Positions 1 to 10,320 of a stretch of DNA of 64,000 nt are shown here, piece after piece. The position numbers and the translations under genes are program-made. A model generated the notes under the pieces. The model was not told the origin of the DNA, ran no database searches, and worked only from the letters and a program-made list of their open reading frames with translations. The stretch is taken from contig JARWIR010000018.1 in NCBI GenBank assembly GCA_029959085.1, positions 5,208,001 to 5,272,000 of the forward strand. The letters run 5' to 3'. The first letter of the stretch is position 1. The number at the start of each line of letters is the position of its first letter. This stretch comes from Nemophila menziesii. Taxonomy: Eukaryota; Streptophyta; Magnoliopsida; Boraginales; Hydrophyllaceae.

Positions 1-50
1 ATTCTACCTAGTCTGTTATCGGAGGTCTAGTCATCAAATATTTACACCTC
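1..50. repeat. Inverted copy of the segment at about 10120-10166
   Basis: The first 45 or so bases are the reverse complement of 10120-10166, with a few mismatches; the shared core is CTAGTCTGTTATCGGAGGT. The copy in the second duplicated block lies near 38597-38645. It marks a rearrangement at the left edge of the window. What lies to the left cannot be seen. Confidence 0.6.
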
Positions 51-54
51 CAAT

Positions 55-207
55 TTATTTAATTACCTCGGGTTTTGGCTTCTTCTCAGGTGAATTATGA
101 ATGAGAAGATTTGTTTCTTTTGTTTCCACTAATGATTTCTTGTTCCTCTTCTTTGCCAAGCTTTGTACCATCCTCATGTAAGCCATCAAATCCTTACGTT
201 TCGTCAT
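55..207 (-). pseudogene. N-terminal remnant of an Athila env-like ORF (old element, copy 1)
   Basis: A minus-strand reading frame starts at an ATG (205-207) and runs about 50 codons to a stop at 55-57. It begins MTKRKDLMAYMRMVQ and is rich in Lys and Glu. Its position, directly downstream on the minus strand of a palindrome-rich spacer and an integrase tail, and its MTxR start match the env-position ORFs of elements A, B, C and D. The acidic tract and the conserved core are missing, so only the beginning survives. The same piece recurs near 14255-14330, with its end cut by the duplication junction. No function is expected. Confidence 0.45.
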
Positions 208-720
208 CTCACTAACACACAACTCAGAGATAAATGAAGTATGAGTTAATCTCTTGAACTTTAAATGAATTGTGTTCTTTTGGTTGTAATGGTAGGAGGA
301 TATTTAATGGTGATTGGATGGAGTTTTGTGAGGAATGAAGGAAGAGTAAAATAATTTTTATAGTGTAATATGAAGGAAGAAAGAATAAATTTTGAAGACT
401 TGATAATCTGTTGTTTTTTGTGTTGTTATGGAATGGATTGAGTGAATATTATGTGTTTATGGAAGATGGGTGGAAATTCAGGTGGTGTTTTGGTGTGTTT
501 TTAAAGGATTTCTCAATATTGAAAGGTCCATCGATTGAGTTTGGGGGTGGAACTGTGTATTAATGTAATAGAAGAAGGCATGAAAATAGGGTTTAGGTTG
601 TAAGAAACCTTAGGGTTACCTTTATCTTTGTCTAAACCGCCTCCTTGTGTTTCACAACACCTCCTTCATGCTACAACTATCATCGCGAAGCTAGTGTCGC
701 GAATTCCTATGTCAATTTTG
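208..720 (-). other. Leader of the degraded env-like ORF (old Athila remnant)
   Basis: This AT-rich minus-strand leader resembles the env-like leaders of the younger elements, including a CCCCCAAACTC string near 540-550, the complement of the polypurine-like motif. No coding signal was seen. It is duplicated with high identity at about 14330-14830. Confidence 0.4.
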
Positions 721-1004
721 TGCGGTGTACCGCACATATGCGCGGTGTACCACGCGAATGCTCCAATTCTTTATGACATTTTAAAGCTTGGACTTACCGT
801 CGAGACGCTAACTGAAGTACGGTGTACCGCACCAAGACTTCACATCTATGTTTCTTTACATGTGTCGTAAAACGTTCCCACGGTCCTTTTTCGCGGAAGG
901 TGTACCTTGATTCTGGTGCGGTGCACCACACCAGCCTTGACATATTTGCCAAATTGAAGCTCGTGTGATCAACCTGACATTTCGATTGTGTGCGGTGCAC
1001 CATG
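721..1004. repeat. Palindrome array with GTAC/GTGCAC cores (old element, copy 1)
   Basis: Short GC-armed palindromes recur: TGCGGTGTACCGCA at 721-734, a variant at 741-754, CGGTGTACCGC at about 820-831, AAGGTGTACCTT near 897-908, GCGGTGCACCAC near 918 and GCGGTGCACC near 991. The array lies between the integrase tail and the env-like start, the same position as the arrays in all the younger elements. The cores match those of N1 and partly D. It is duplicated at about 14839-15125. Confidence 0.7.
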
Positions 1005-1182
1005 ATTCTCATGCTATATACCACAGAAAGCGATGTAAGCAGGATTATTCAAGCTCTTTCCTCCAAACTCAAAGATGTACCTACATACACAACAAAATTA
1101 TAAACTTTCTTCTCCAATTACCTTTAGTACACATAAATAAAACTAAATTTAATAATACAACATACAAAAGCAATAAACTAGT

Positions 1183-1640
1183 CTACAAATAGGTTTTCAC
1201 CCTTCTTTGGCGTTTGTTCAATGTAGTGAAACTCGAAGGGTTACCTCGCGCGCTACACTGATATGATGAGGTACATGACCTCCCCAAGATTTGTATCTTC
1301 CACACTAATGGTATCCTCACCTCCATGATGTATACTAAATTGATAACCATAACCCATGAATGTATATTTTCTGGTTGACTGTCCAAGCTCTATAGTTCCA
1401 TGAGGCGTCACCTTACTAACAATGAACAGACCTGACCACTTTTATCTCAAGTTTCCTGGATAATTGGTGAACTTGGAGTTGTACTTAAGGTCCCTTTGTA
1501 CTACTTCAAACTTCTTCTTTTGAATCCACTAATCATGGAATTTCTTGGTTTTCTCTTTATCTTTAAATAGGCTCTTAATTCAAACTCAAGAGGTACACCA
1601 ACAGGAGCTCAAGCTTTTGACGACTTTGTTTTGGCCTTTG
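1183..1640 (-). pseudogene. Degraded integrase C-terminal region of an old Athila-like element (copy 1)
   Basis: The minus-strand sequence aligns by eye with the end of the integrase of element B (48780-49300). It includes the stretch around GTTACCTCGCG after the stop codon, the CACCTCCATG segment near 1319, and a GPY/F-like segment (minus strand of 1400-1500) containing the equivalent of KYNSKF, NYPG and KWSG. Several frameshifts and a deletion of the region before the PLELE motif make it non-coding. Near 1640 it stops at a segment of different origin. It probably once formed the 3' end of pol in the element whose palindromic spacer lies at 721-1004. Confidence 0.65.
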
Positions 1641-1736
1641 GACGACCCTTTTAAAGTGTTGTCTTATCTTTGCATGCACTTTACACCATAGTTGCCTATA
1701 CTCGTGTTGCCAATGTTATGACTACACTTAGATAAG

Positions 1737-1995
1737 ATAGTCAGCTATTAAGACCCCCTTTCGCGGCTTCCTTCCAAAATAGTCGGCAATTGAGACTCCT
1801 TTCCCGGCTTCCTTCCCAAACAGTAGGCAATTGAGACCCCTTTCCCCAGCTCCTTCCAAATTAGAGTACGCAATTGAAACTCCTTTCCCCGACTCTTTCC
1901 AAATTAGAGTAGGCTATTCAGACCCCCTATCCCGACTCATTTCTGAAATATAGTCGGCTATAACGCTTCTATTTCCAGCTCCCTTCTAAAATGAG
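1737..1995. repeat. Minisatellite, about six units of roughly 42 bp
   Basis: Six diverged units follow the pattern TAGTCGGCAATTGAGACTCC followed by TTTCCCGGCTCCTTCC and a short A-rich link. They start near 1737, 1778, 1820, 1862, 1905 and 1950. No coding potential was seen. Units differ by several bases, so the array is not recent. Confidence 0.75.
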
Positions 1996-2059
1996 TCGCC
2001 TGCACCCGAAAGCATCAAAGCAAGCCTACAAAAGAATATAATAACAAAAAAGTAAATAT

Positions 2060-2800
2060 CCAAATATTGCACTATAGGTCCCTGTCTGGGGCATAATGCA
2101 ACTATCAAAGAGTAGGTTATGATCACTAACACTAGCTATTCCGAGATTTTAATGAACCATCCTTGTTAAAATAAATTGAAAATTAATCCTAGTATAGGTC
2201 CCTATATTTTGCAATAAATACACTGGATTATTCTACATTATGCAAAACAAGATACTAATTGCACTGCAGGTCCCTATAAAATGCTAAATAAGATGCTATT
2301 TTTAATGAATTGAACTATAGGTCCTGATATCTACCGAAAATGCACTGGATAACCCTATATTATGCAAAACAAGACATTGATTGCAATGTAGGTCCCTATA
2401 TTTTGAGAAAAATGCACTGTATATCCCAACAATATGCAAAATAAGATCCTCTTTCGAATTAATTGCACTATGGGTCCCTATACTTTGCAAATAAACATTG
2501 GATGGCCCTATATTATGCAAATCAAGATATTAATTGCACTGTAGGTCCCTAGATTTTGCAAAAAATGCGATGTATGTCCCTATAAAATGCAAAATAAGAT
2601 GTTCTTTAAAATTAATTAAACTATTGGTCCCTATATTTTGCAAAATGCACTGTATGTCCCAATATAATGCAATATAAGATATCCTTTTGAATTAGTTGCA
2701 CTATAGGTCCGTATATTATGCACAATAAGATATTCTACTGATTTTATTAAACTATAGGTCCCTATTTATGAAAAATAATCTATACTCAACAATCAACACT
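2060..2800. repeat. Tandem repeat, degenerate units built on GCACTATAGGTCCCTATA
   Basis: At least twelve occurrences of a GCACTxTAGGTCCCTATAxT core alternate with ATGCAAAAxAAGATxxT. This suggests a dimeric repeat of about 110 bp made of two roughly 55-bp halves. The short reading frame at 2302-2520 is only the reverse of this repeat. Confidence 0.7.
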
Positions 2801-2859
2801 TTAACTTAAAATTTTAATCAAAAAATTCAGGGGCTCATACATTGTGTTTTGTTGACCAT

Positions 2860-3152
2860 TTTCTTCTTGCAATTATAGTTGAGTCATAGAAATATCAAAT
2901 CCGTGGTCAGGTAAGCGAAAAATGTCCTTAAGATCCTGTGAAGAAAAATTAACCATAGTTAAGTACACAATATAACCAAAGTCATGCAAGTATTGAAGTT
3001 CCACCTATGGGACCCACAAATTATAAGAATACTTCGAAACTTGATAAAGAAGAAATGGTTAGTGGTTACCTTTCCGGGTCTCTGATCGAGAACTTTGAAG
3101 CTAGAGATAGTTTTGAGACCAGGTGCAGGCTCATCGACAGTGATGGTGGCAA
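2860..3152 (-). pseudogene. Fragment of a mitochondrial outer-membrane porin (VDAC) gene
   Basis: On the minus strand, 3070-3152 encodes LFATITVDEPAPGLKT and continues to a GK dipeptide. It is followed by a GT donor, a short intron of about 65 bp ending in AG, and then VELQYLHD from 3004 down. Plant VDACs have a TVDEPAPGLK-type block followed by a VELQYLHD-like strand, so order and spacing fit consecutive exons of a real VDAC gene. Porins form beta-barrel channels for metabolites in the outer mitochondrial membrane. Only about 35 codons are recognisable, with no start or end. The kept intron argues for DNA-level copying, not retroposition. A further open stretch near 2890-2940 (DLKDIFRLPDHGF) is unassigned. 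Confidence 0.65.
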
Positions 3153-3351
3153 AGAGATGTAATGTTATGCAAAAATTAGTTATTTACAATTAAACCCCCG
3201 AAAATTAGTTCAAGATATATACCTAAATCACACACGATACAAGGTTTGATCTTTGAATCTTTGGAATACCCTCAGAAGGCATCTCATTAACAAAATATTC
3301 TTCTGTATATAACATGGATTATAATACAATAATATATTTCATTTTAATTAA

Positions 3352-3355
<4 letters not shown>

Positions 3356-3437
<82 letters not shown>
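3356..3437. repeat. (TA)n microsatellite, about 41 units
   Basis: An uninterrupted TA dinucleotide run inside an intron of the helicase fragment. The IYIYIY reading frame here is an artefact of the repeat. Confidence 0.95.
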
Positions 3438-3439
<2 letters not shown>

Positions 3440-3720
3440 CCGCACCTATAATATTTCCCTGGTCTTACTCTTCCAACTCGACTAGTTCTTTGTTTAGCAG
3501 ATATTTTAGATATTGGTGCCACTACTAAATTCTCAGTATCCGAGATCTAAAATTAATCAATTAAAAAAGAATCAAAATTTGTTTTGAATATACTTAACTA
3601 TTCCACCAAGATAAAAGTAAAATATAAGATACCCGGATTGTAAAACCGTTGTTTGGAAAATCCACTATCGGTTACATACACGATACCTAAAAAGAAGACA
3701 TGGAATTATTCGGATATGAA

Positions 3721-3725
<5 letters not shown>

Positions 3726-3805
<80 letters not shown>
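3726..3805. repeat. (TA)n microsatellite, about 40 units
   Basis: A second uninterrupted TA run, also in an intron of the helicase fragment, between the NIAETSLT and GIVYV exons. Confidence 0.95.
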
Positions 3806-3808
<3 letters not shown>

Positions 3809-4429
3809 GTCGTAGTTTAATTCGATCATAGTACTACTATTACCTCTTGTGTTAATGATGTTTCTGCTATATTTGTTGATATTACCACCTTTTTTTTAAT
3901 TTTTGGAGTTGGAGAAAATATCAGATCCTAAGAAAAGAAATAAGTGAAAAGTTTTCTAAGAATAAAAAATTAGTGGTAATACCATATCTTATATATAAAT
4001 AACTGACTTGCTCTGAGCATGATAGTCCAGAATAAAGAGGCAATACCATTAGCCCTGCAAGTATATTTATATGTGACTTCAAATTTTGTAAACTAATTTT
4101 GTAAAAAAAAACTGTGAAAAGTTAAAATTTCAAAAAGATTTGGGCTATTGTATATGTTAATAAGAGTACCTTGTTTTTCCCTGTTATCTCTATTATCAGA
4201 TTCTTCTGTGATTAATTTTACTACTGCATCAATATCATCTTGACCAGTAAATAACACCAAGATATCTCCCATTAGCTCCTATACACACAATAAATAAATA
4301 ATTTGTATAACAATTTGATACTATAAAAAAATGTTAATGAAAATACATGTTCATTGATTAAAAGTATTGTTGAAACAGCTTTTCGAAGATAATCTGAAAC
4401 AGGTTTCTCGACATTGTAAACTTACCTTG

Positions 4430-6840
4430 AAATTTGAAAAGTATAATAAATAAATAAAAATATAAAGACCTATGGTGCAATTAACTCGAAGTACCTTAAT
4501 GTTCTTCGTCATGCATCATTCGTAAGCAGCAAAACTCTTTAACCTGGCTTCAAGACTATTTATTTCATAGTAGCATCCCACCTTTATGCCAAAAAATAAA
4601 GTAAACATGTAAGGAAACAATCATAATATTTTATAGATACTTAATCCCAAAGAGTAAAAGGAAGGATCGAAATAATATTCTGAGAGTAAAATATGATCAG
4701 TAAATAAACATGCCTTAAATACTGCAATAATGATGAAGAATGTTACTTTCGGATAATTGATCAACATCTGTAAGATCGTTTCGGTCCACCTCAGTTTCAA
4801 CTGTTTACCAACAAATTGGAAAAGAAAACAAGTTAATTAAATTATATAAAGAGTGGAACAAATAAAAATTCCCCATCTTTAGCACCTGATTTAGTTTTCA
4901 AGGTAATAAAGAAAGAACAAAACCAGATATTTTCAAAAGAACAAAACCAGAAACAGGAATTCTTCTGACCATTCATCACAAACTAGGCTCATTAGTCCTG
5001 AGAAATCCCAGACTTGCATCCATATGATGAATAAAGATTCATTAAATTGAAAATTAAACCTGTAAGAAAGTACCAAATTACCAATAAACATTGCAAAATC
5101 AACTTACTTTCGGGTACAATCAATTGGACAGTTAAATTCGAAGAAAGCAAATGTGCCGCACCAACATTTAGAATCAGTTGTAGGTGGGGCTTGTTAGCCA
5201 CTCTTATTCAAAGAGAAGGACTGATATGCAAACATAGAATATCAGGCCCGTTCAAAGTACAGTTGCTGCAGATTGTGTTTTGGGGTTAATTCATGTTCTG
5301 ATGGCCAGAAGCTAAATTTCTCAACTACTGAAGTTCATTTTGATCATAAGAAATTCCTTAAAGATGTTGCAGAAGAGAGGTCTAATTGTGAAATGGCCAG
5401 ACTGACCTGATAATTATGTGGGTTGGATTGTCCTCCTTTAATGTTTCTATAACTGCGATTCATATTCATACAACTACGTAAAACAAAACCTCAGCTTGCA
5501 GATGGAGTTCGGTTCGATTCCGATAATAGCTATAAAGTTCAGATAGGGACATGTGGTGCAATTAACATTATTACAGCCGCCGCCGCAGGTCTTGACGTGA
5601 ATCACACAGGGTCCTGAGGTGCAAATTTTGTAGGGCCCTTAAATGAGCTTGTTAAGAAAACAATTAATTCTTTCAATACGAAAGCTCAAAAATTAAACTA
5701 CATATCTGAAGCGTATCACACAAAGCTGAGAGCAACTAAGATGTGTTGGATTGGACTGAATTAAAAAGTTCACTTAATATACAACTTGAACCTAAACACA
5801 ACAGTGTTGTACACAATCTCACTGTCCCTTCTTATGATGCTTCCAAATTTAATGAATATATAATGAAAGCTAATTAGTATTTACGCATTTCTACAATAAT
5901 CTAATCACATTATATGTAGATACAGTTAGAAAAAAAAACCTAGAGATATTTACCTCCTCTTCACATAGTTACCAATTTAACCTTGGTTTGAGGCATTCAC
6001 CAATAAATGACACTAATGATACTTAAGTTGCTAATGTGATATTTTTAGCTTGAGAGAATCCTATCTTAAGCAGAAAAATTGTTGATAGTACAACTCATTT
6101 TAGAATTTTATCAAACAGATGGTTGGCATTCAACTTCAGCTAACAACTTGTTGACCAAAATAAGTCCAATCACTGTCGAATTCACTATCATTAAGCACGA
6201 ATCAGTGCCCAAAGTAAGTATCAACTAGGTCAAAAATATAAATTAATTAATGAAATATCTCTAACTCATTCTGAAATTAGACAAAGTTAATAATCAAATA
6301 AAATGAAAAAATAGATTTTAAGCTGGAAAAACTTACTTTAACGTTAAAATTAGTCCTCAAAGCTATAAAATTTACAGGAAATTTGCAATGCGATCACACT
6401 CAAATCTGTAATGTGAGCTGACTTTTGGCGGAGATGAGGACAATCTTTGTGTAGAGGTTAGTCTGGTACATCTTCGGGTACTGGAAATCACACTTGATGT
6501 CATCAGAATCTTCATAGATAAAGATTATGAGCCTCCACATATTAGGTATGGAGAGAGGAGATAAGAATTTAAATGAATGCGAGTGGCAATAAAGTATTGA
6601 GAGGTGGAGGAGATTATCCATATGGTGTAAATGGTTGGTTGCAGAGAGTGAGAATGAGAATGGCAGTGGAGATGGTGTGTCTTCTTCTTTGTGTGGAAGT
6701 TCCGCCATGGAAGCTTCGGTGGTAGAGAGAGTCAAAGCTATTTTATGACTTAAAAAAAAAACTAAAGTTATCGAATATATTTAATTTTGTCTTTTAACAA
6801 GTATAAATCTTAATTTTATTATTTTATATTGTTTAAGTTA
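4430..6840. other. AT-rich stretch without a recognisable gene
   Basis: Short open stretches occur on both strands: the minus-strand piece near 4494-4580 reads YYEINSLEARLKSFAAYE, and there are minus-strand frames at 4992-5201 and 6400-6735. The last starts MTLSTTEASMAELPHKEED and has a Ser/Leu/His-rich N-terminus. None matches a family I can name. Some may be exons of further captured gene fragments, since GT/AG-like edges are frequent, but this cannot be established by eye. Confidence 0.35.
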
Positions 6841-7020
6841 ATAGGCCATTCTTATTTTTAGGGGGTGGGGAATTGTTTGCAGTAAAAGACGACTCTTATA
6901 AAAAGAAGGTGGTCGAATACAAAATTGATGTTTTTTTAACAACTAGTTAATAGGGGGAGGGAAAAAAGTGTTGGTATATCATAGTTTTCTTGTAGTGTAC
7001 GTTACAAGTTTTACAATACA

Positions 7021-7850
7021 CGATTAAATACAATGATGCACCTAGGGGCGTCTTCAAAGTTGTTTTATAAGCCCATAGTGAATCATCTGACTTCATTGAC
7101 CAATCCTTTATTTCTTGTTTGTCTAGCTCCGTCTTAACCCATATCTAAAGGGATTAATCTTAGAGGGTCTTCTCAAGAATATATTTTATATCATGATTAG
7201 AGATTTCGGATTGACCGTTTGTTTTGGGGTGGTAAGAGGTAGACACTCGTTGTCTCATTCCATATTTCTCAAGTACCGTCTTTAAGTATTTATTCAAAAA
7301 ATACTTACCTCATCACTAATAATGACTCTTGGTGTCTCATGTCTTGTGAAAATATGTGACTTAATGTATTTAACCCTCTCTCTTTCATAATTTGCAGGTA
7401 CCAATAAGTAGTCAACAACTAGTAATATGTATTTATTTCCATGGGATGAATACGAACGATCCCATGAAATCAATTCACCAAACATAAAAAATCTACACCT
7501 CCAAAACATTGTTGAGTAGCATCTCGTGAAACCTCAAAATATTTCAGGTGATTTGGCATATTTTACATTGCTTGTGGCCAATAAAAACTGTATTGAAGTA
7601 CCTTAGTGGTTGAGCGTTCACCCTTGAAATATCCTTCATATGGTGAGTCATGACATCTCGCTACAACATAAGAATTTCGTGCTATGACACACACTTTTCA
7701 ATCATCTGATCAATACATACTTTTAACATGAACAAATCTTCCCAAAATAAGTTCTTGGCGTGGTGAATCAATATCTTCTTCTCGTGTGGTGTGCTTACGA
7801 TAGGAAATGATCCACTCATGTCGATTGCTAACACAAGTTAATAATATTTA
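7021..7850 (-). pseudogene. Degraded Athila integrase (catalytic core and zinc-binding part, copy 1)
   Basis: On the minus strand this aligns with integrase of element B (49330-50040). Recognisable pieces are a WSMK-DD-LWAY-like segment (7050-7110), the core ILLVVDY / KSHIFTRH / TPRVIISD (7294-7450, containing a catalytic-core Asp in ISDE where elements A and B have ISDGG), and the HHCC zinc-finger region up to about 7850. There are many frameshifts and stops. The start of this piece overlaps in protein position with the end of the 1183-1640 piece, so the two flanks are not one integrase simply split by an insertion. The zinc-finger half recurs at 27498-27690. Confidence 0.65.
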
Positions 7851-8700
7851 TAGGATGATAAAATTTGACATAAGGTGTTATTTATTTATTTGTTTTAAAA
7901 GTAGTTTAGAACCCAACACTTTTTCATAAATTCTCCTTTTAAGTCCAAAATCTTTCAAAGAGCCCCCATCACAACCACTCCTACACCCCAACTAACATAC
8001 CATTTTTTCCGTACCCTAGGTCCCTAGTTTTGTTTTCTAATAAATATTGTTTAAATTTGTTATATACATAAATTTTTATAGATTTGTGTTGTTTTTATTT
8101 TATTTCAAAAATTATTCTAATAAGATGCTCCTCTAGGATATGTTGTTTTTCAAAGAAAAAGAGCCATTCTTTAAGAATTTATTAGTCGTCTCAGTAATCC
8201 ATAATTCATAAAGTAAAATAACAATGCAAAGGGTGATGTACATAAGCTTGTTTCCTAAAAAACAAAGTTTCGGTAAAATATTTGAAGAATAATTCATGCT
8301 TAAATTTTTTTCATTTTTGTAACAAAAATATATGTATTAACCATAGAAAACATTTTCTCATAAAAGAGACATATTTAAGAATTTTGATGGTAATCTTCCA
8401 GTTTTATGGGGCCACCCCGCTGAACCTCATATATATTACATGAAGCAAAGCTGCATTACGATAATAAAAACGTGGAGTAAATGATAAATTCATAATATGT
8501 TGTTGGTGTACAAGAAAAATATTATGTTTCGTTTTTGTAAGTAAAAAAAAAGATATAAAAAACCAATTCTTATAACCCAATAATCCATAATTTTTATTTT
8601 CATACGAATCAACAAAAGCAAAAAAACATCCACAAGATAATTCAAAGTATTGTATTATGACACATAAACATAAAAATAATTTAAAAATCTTGTTTCTCTA
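7851..8700. other. AT-rich stretch, duplicated at 27691-28487 and 36293-36340
   Basis: No coding or RNA feature was seen. It lies between integrase and 3'-region remnants of old elements, where an LTR would be expected, but I see no TGATGTCTC-type LTR start. The copy-2 equivalent received the N1 insertion at ATAAT (8655-8659 by alignment). Confidence 0.4.
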
Positions 8701-8745
8701 CTCATCTTCACTCTGTTCCGTCATCGTTAAGGAATTTATCGTTGA

Positions 8746-9057
8746 TCATCTTTGATAGGCAGGGAATTGTTTTTGAACATTTGTTATATTGTTTTTATAC
8801 CCCATATTATATCCCTTGTTAAAGCCTTCCTCGCCAATATATCTCAATAACTTCTCAAACTCTTTTGATTCCTTATAATTAGAATAACTTTCTTGTTTCA
8901 AATTAGAATAAACTTTTGTCACTTCACACGCGTCACTGACTTCAAGGTACATCTGAATTAAATGAAATTTATTCAAAATAACTGACCAGTTAATAGTGGT
9001 GACTGAAACAACATATAGTAAGCTGGTAATGACACTCATTCTGAGGTGAGATGTCAT
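8746..9057 (-). pseudogene. Unidentified charged ORF remnant (copy 1)
   Basis: A 103-codon minus-strand frame, rich in Lys, Glu, Tyr and Asn, containing KESKEFEKLLRYIGEEG and FNKGYNMGYK. The second copy (36350-36668) has the same peptide with stops and frameshifts. The substitution pattern leaves some protein similarity, suggesting it once encoded part of a protein. I do not recognise the family. It sits next to the 3' non-coding region of a degraded Athila element, so it may be a captured gene fragment or an element-specific ORF. Confidence 0.3.
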
Positions 9058-9839
9058 ACCACTTAATTTTTTCCTCTTTTTTTCAAGACCCCAACAAATA
9101 ATTACAATAAAAATATTTCAGCAATATATCACAACTAAAAGCTCATAAAATCCCCACCGATGTTCCCATAATATGGTGCCATCATCCCAAACTCAAAGTC
9201 TACTGGTACTAGTATTAGGGTTGTCATATGGGAAAGTCCTATAATCTTAGACGTATGGCTTATAACGTGGAAAACAAGGAGGCTAAAAGATAAAAAAGGC
9301 CTAGGGTGGATGATAATTTAATAAACATCGGCGAGCAAACTGAAATATACAAGTGACTCATCAAATAAATGCATTAAACATTTTCCTAACTACTAGAGGT
9401 TGTTATTTTCTCACTTTTTATTCATAAGCTAAGCGAGTTATACTCGCTCAAGGTTTTCTATATTTAAACTTAACTTCTACGCATTGTTAATTAATCCTAT
9501 TTATCTGTTATTAAATTTCTTCATGCATATACGTTACGCATTTTGCGAAATCTTTCAAAACACACAATTCCCTATCATTAACTTGCTAAAACCAGGCTAA
9601 AAAAGGAAAATTCACTACATTCTACATCTATTCCTTATACCAACATTTTTACAAATATTATGGTTTTTTAAGAAATTAATAACAAAACGATAAATGAGGA
9701 ATATGAATACCCCATCCCAACGCACATCTGAGTATTATCCGTAAAACTCGAAAAAGACTCAAAAAATAAATAAAATTACCAATATACACTAATCAGATAA
9801 ATGATTTTAAGGGAAGGGTTTGAGAGACATTACGAGGTC
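9058..9839 (-). other. Degraded Athila 3' non-coding region (copy 1)
   Basis: The minus strand resembles the region after the env-like ORF of N1 and D, including CCCAAACTC (about 9188), the AAGCTAAGCGAG segment near 9428 and CCCCATCCCAACGC near 9711. These match the degenerate polypurine-like motifs of the young elements. No reading frame is present. Relative to copy 2 it lacks about 830 bp at 9010-9020. Confidence 0.5.
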
Positions 9840-10320
9840 GTATCACATCTCCTCAAAAACGCTGTCAATATAGGTCTCAGAAATTTCCTCCCCTATTTTC
9901 ACCATGATGCGCTCAATATATCCCATTAAGTTCAACTAGTTCATGATATTGTTGTGCTGTAACTTTTCTACTCTTGCAATTATATTCATCAGTGACACGA
10001 CCAATGCTAGGGGACCGGTTTCAAAGTTATACATACCTCTTCATGGAGTTGAGGAAGAATAGTGATCATTTGTAATTGGTTATTTCCCTTTTTCTTTAGC
10101 TGGAACTATACACCTCTCACTTTGTAAATATTTGAAGACCGGACCTCCGATAACAGACTAGGCAGAGTAACTAAACCCATTAGAGATTGAAGTTGTGAAG
10201 AGGTATAGTCTACACCTCCGAAGACAAAACTAGGTGGAATGCCTAAACATGTCGAAGAGTGAGCTAAAAAGATGGAAACCTGATACGCGACACAATTTAT
10301 CATCAAACTTTTGAATTTAA
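9840..10320 (-). pseudogene. Degraded C-terminus of an env-like ORF (copy 1)
   Basis: Upstream (minus strand) of the 3' non-coding remnant there is a sequence that translates into broken coiled-coil-like pieces, as expected for the env-like C-terminal helix (copy 2 near 38300-38470). Stops interrupt every frame and the identification rests mostly on position. The segment 10120-10166 is the inverted partner of the window start. Confidence 0.3.

Larger units (their letters stand above)
3222..4420 (-). pseudogene. DEAH-box RNA helicase gene fragment with introns
   Basis: Seven minus-strand exon pieces occur in the correct order. They are VEKPVSDYLRKAVSTILL (about 4347-4420), GDILVLFTGQDDID (4170-4279), VLPLYSGLS (about 4001-4058), KVVISTNIAETSLT (about 3845-3930, motif V), GIVYVTDSGFSKQRFYNP (about 3630-3688), LVVAPISKISAKQR to PGKYYR (about 3448-3545, degraded motif VI) and LYTEEYF to QRSNLVS (about 3222-3312). 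This is the RecA2 half of a DEAH helicase of the pre-mRNA-processing type; by memory it is closest to plant DEAH9-like proteins. Motif VI has lost its second arginine context (QRTSRVGR where QRxGRAGR is usual). Introns are retained and two hold TA microsatellites. RecA1 (P-loop, DEAH box) is not seen. It is non-functional. Confidence 0.8.
1650..6997. mobile_element. Possible CACTA-type DNA transposon remnant carrying host gene fragments
   Basis: The right edge ends TTTTCTTGTAGTG (6985-6997), the complement of the CACTACAAGAAAA ends typical of plant CACTA (En/Spm) elements, with AACACTTTTT-type sequence just inside it. Integrase remnants flank the segment on both sides. I could not find the matching left terminus, so the left limit is set where the integrase similarity stops. 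No transposase is recognisable. The segment contains minisatellites (1737-1995, 2060-2800), porin and helicase exon remnants and two TA microsatellites. Copy 2 of the duplicated block lacks the segment, together with other sequence deleted at 27492. Alternatively it may be an unrelated gene-fragment block ending by chance in a CACTA-like terminus. Confidence 0.4.

Noticed and set aside
3319..3522. Reading frame with IYIYIY repeats (also 39820-40085)
   Set aside because: It is translation of a TA microsatellite; the only real coding signal nearby is the helicase exon at 3448-3545.
5047..5289. Plus-strand frame possibly matching the C-terminal part of VDAC (GLLATLIQRE)
   Set aside because: The similarity is too short and on the strand opposite to the convincing VDAC exons.
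1640..7021. Simple insertion of the CACTA-like segment into one integrase
   Set aside because: The two flanking integrase pieces overlap in protein position by more than a transposon target duplication allows, and the left terminus is missing.
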